DNA of 64,000 bases from Actinomycetes bacterium. GTDB lineage: Bacteria > Actinomycetota > Acidimicrobiia > Acidimicrobiales > RAAP-2. The notes beneath the pieces were generated by a model. That model ran no database searches. It was given only the letters and a program-made list of their open reading frames with translations, and was not told the origin of the DNA. Made by a program: the position numbers and the translations under genes. Position 1 is the first letter of the stretch; each line of letters starts with the position of its first letter. Location: positions 1 through 64,000 of the forward strand of contig JAJZVL010000001.1 in the NCBI GenBank assembly GCA_021845725.1. The letters run 5' to 3'. Of the stretch, positions 27,201 to 30,200 are shown piece by piece.

Positions 27201-30200
27201 CAGGGCTGCTCCCGGACCCGCCGGCCAAGGGCGGCGCGCAGGGCCCGACGTCGAGGAGCGTCGCGGGCACCGCCGGCCTCACCACAGGCGCAGGCAGCGG
27301 GCAGAGCTCGCTCGTCGGCGGCACCAGCGCGATCCTCGGCCCGGTCGCGGGCCGCACCTCGACCCGCGGGTCGACGTTCACCTCGACCGACGTCGCTGCC
27401 GGCTCCCCGACACACCCGATCACCGGGACGCCGAGCGGGACACTCACAGGCACAGCGAAGCCGCAGACCGCCGCCAACGCCGCCTGCCTGAACGGCCGGA
27501 CCGCGACAGGCACGCTCGACGCGGTCAACTGCAACCTGTACCCGAGCAAGAACGCCGTATGGCTGAACGGCGGGCCGCTCGCCGGCGCCCTCGGCCCGGG
27601 CACCTACTTCTTCGCCGTGCTCGTCCCGAGCGGCCAGACGACACCCAACGACACGCTCGGCGACGTGAAGAACCTCTCGTTCCAGACAGGGTCGGGGTCG
27701 GGCGACGCGTGGACGAACCGCGAGTTCACGATCAGCTCGAGCGGCACCGTGACCTACACCGGCACCCACGCCTTCGACGCGGCGAACGGACGCATCCAGG
27801 CCATGCCCTACGCCGACACCACCAACCCCGGCGGCGTCTACATCCTGGCCATCTGCAGGGTGCCGGCGACAGCGACAGCGACCGCCACAGGCGCTCCCGG
27901 GGTCGACCCCGCGAGCTGCAAGTACGACGCCTTCAAGGTGCGGGTGTCCGTCCCGTCCACACCGACGACACCGCCGCCGACAACACACCGGACAACAACA
28001 CCGGGCACACATCCTCACCACACAACAGCGACAACACCGCACACGCCGTCCCCTGGGACAGGTGGCCGCGGCACAACGCCGACAAAGACACGGCCGCGGA
28101 CAACGTCATCGACCGCGATCGCCAACCTCGAGGCCCACGACGCCAACGTGATCGTGGCCAACAACGGCGACGTCGTGACGGCGGTCGGCGCGGGTGGAAC
28201 GGTGGGCAAGGCCCCGGCCGGCGGCACGCTCTCGCCGCTCGGGTTCCTCACCTTCAACTACGACCTCTACGGGAACCCGGGCGCCACCGAGTGGATCGTC
28301 CCGCGGGCGGTCACCCGCCTCGACTACACGCTGGGTGGCCCCGACCTCGCCCACCAGGCCGGCCCCCTCGTCACCGGGAGCGCGGCGACCAACGGCGTGG
28401 GCGACATCGGCGGCCACCCCGAGACCGTCACAGGAGTCAGGCTCCAGAAGGGCTCGGAGATCCACGCGACATCGGGGGCCGCCTTCATCTACGGCGGACC
28501 GGCCGACACAGTGATCTACGGCGGCGGCCAGAACGACACGATCCTGCTCGGCTACGGCGACAACTGGGTCTCGGGAGGCCGGGGCGACCAGTGCATCGTG
28601 GCGAGCGGGCAGTGCCTCGCGAGCAGGAACTCGACGACCTACGGCGAGCCCCTCTACGGCATCTCGAAGCTCGCCGCCGTCACACAGCTCATCGCCACCC
28701 CGGGGAACGTCCAGACGGCGATGATCAACGTGACAGGGTCGCTCAAGTACACCGCCTACATGTGGCCCTACAGCGTGAACCCGACAACGAGCTTCACGAA
28801 CCCGACATGGGCGGACGGCTGCAAGACCAACACCGCCTGCCCGCCGTACTGGGACCGCTACGGCCACAACGTCATCTACGGCGGGTGGGGGTCCGACTCG
28901 ATCCACGGCGGTCCGGGCGACTCGGCGATCTCGGGCGCAGAGGCTCCGACGTACGCCTTCACCGACAACTTCTCGAACACCTGCACGTTCAGCGCGACAG
29001 CCCCGACAGGGGAGCGCTGCACACCGACAGACGTCCACCAGCTGAACAAGGCGGCGATCCGGAGCGACTGGTACCACCCGTACAACCCGGGCAACGTGCT
29101 CGGCTGGACGACGCCGACGACACACCACGGGCCGAACCCGCCTGACGGCAAGTTCAAGATGTTCACAGGCACAGACCCGCGCCGCAAGGTCATGCTCACG
29201 TCGACAGGCGCCCTCTGCAAGTGGGGGACAGGGTACGCAGCACCGACACGGACAAAGGCCGGCTGCCTGCCGTGGATCATGGACTACACGCCCGCCGACC
29301 TCGCGGTCGAGCCGGTCAACACGACCTGGGCGAACGGCACATACGGGCCGACGCCTTGGAGCGGCACAGACGTCATCTTCGGCGACCTCGGCAATGACTG
29401 GATCATGGGCGGCCAGGGCCGCACGCAGGTCTTCGGCGGCTTCGGCAACGACCTCATCGACCTCCGGGCGACACTCACAGTCGACGGCGGTCTGAACGAC
29501 GGCCCCGTGCCGAACCCGATCACCGGCACCTACGGGACGCCGGGGTGGGAGGGTCTCGCCTACGGCGGCGCCGGCCAGGACATCTTCTTCGCCGGGACCG
29601 CAGGCGATCGGCTCATCGACTGGGTCGGCAACCACAACACCTACTACGTGCCGTTCTCGAACTTCGGGATGCCGACGGTGAGCCGGACGCTCCAGCCGTT
29701 CCTGCCTCAGTTCCTCTACGCCCTCTCCAAGAGCGACGGCGCCGACCCGCTCCTCGGTCTGCGATACGGCGGCGCGCCCACACGCAACGGCGAGCCGTTC
29801 GGCGAGCTGGGCCTCGTGCTCCAGCACGACGCCGCCTGGCACACGATGATGGGCCCGCCCTTCGACAAGATGCCAGAGAACCTCGGCGGCGTGGGCACCG
29901 ACGTGCCCAAGACGGCCAACACGCTCCCGATCGGCTCGTCGGGCGTCGACACCGTCTCGGCAACCGCATCGGCAGGCGTGCTCGCCTTCGTGACAGGCAT
30001 GGGCGCCGGCCTGCCCTCGGGCACCGACGCCACAGGGGCGACAGCGGTCCCCTTCGTCGTGCGCGGCCCGGTGGGCGCGACCGTCACGTACAGCTTCCGC
30101 CTGCACCACACGCAGGTCACGGGGACCGGGGTCGTCGGGAAGGGCGGCCTCTTCGGCGCGACGGTGGACCTCGCGACATTCAAGACAGGCGTCGTCACAG

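Larger units (their letters stand above)
20268..29622 (+). other. Scattered RTX-type Gly/Asp repeat clusters
   Basis: Nonapeptide-like GGxGNDxxx strings occur at about 20268-20360, 20539-20635, 25240-25365, 26008-26115, 26457-26502, 27036-27120, 28487-28590, 28872-28937, 29370-29463 and 29556-29622. Examples are GGPGNDTILG, GGSGNNTIYG and GGFGNDLIDL. In RTX proteins such repeats form calcium-binding beta-rolls that fold outside the cell. Here the clusters are short, many Asp are replaced by Asn or Ser, and they are separated by long unrelated segments, so calcium binding may be partial. Confidence 0.75.

Noticed and set aside
23339-28042. Very long minus-strand open frame opposite the giant gene (and similar ones at 10874-14125, 14459-17080, 18017-20596, 28106-32092)
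   Set aside because: Arg/Ala/Gly-rich or Cys-rich translations with no domain; they arise because GC-rich Thr/Gly codons read backwards seldom give stops. The plus-strand frame carries all recognisable domains.
24490-29145. Long plus-strand open frame in another frame inside the giant gene
   Set aside because: Composition is Arg/His/Asp-rich with no motif; a frame shadow of the RTX-bearing region.
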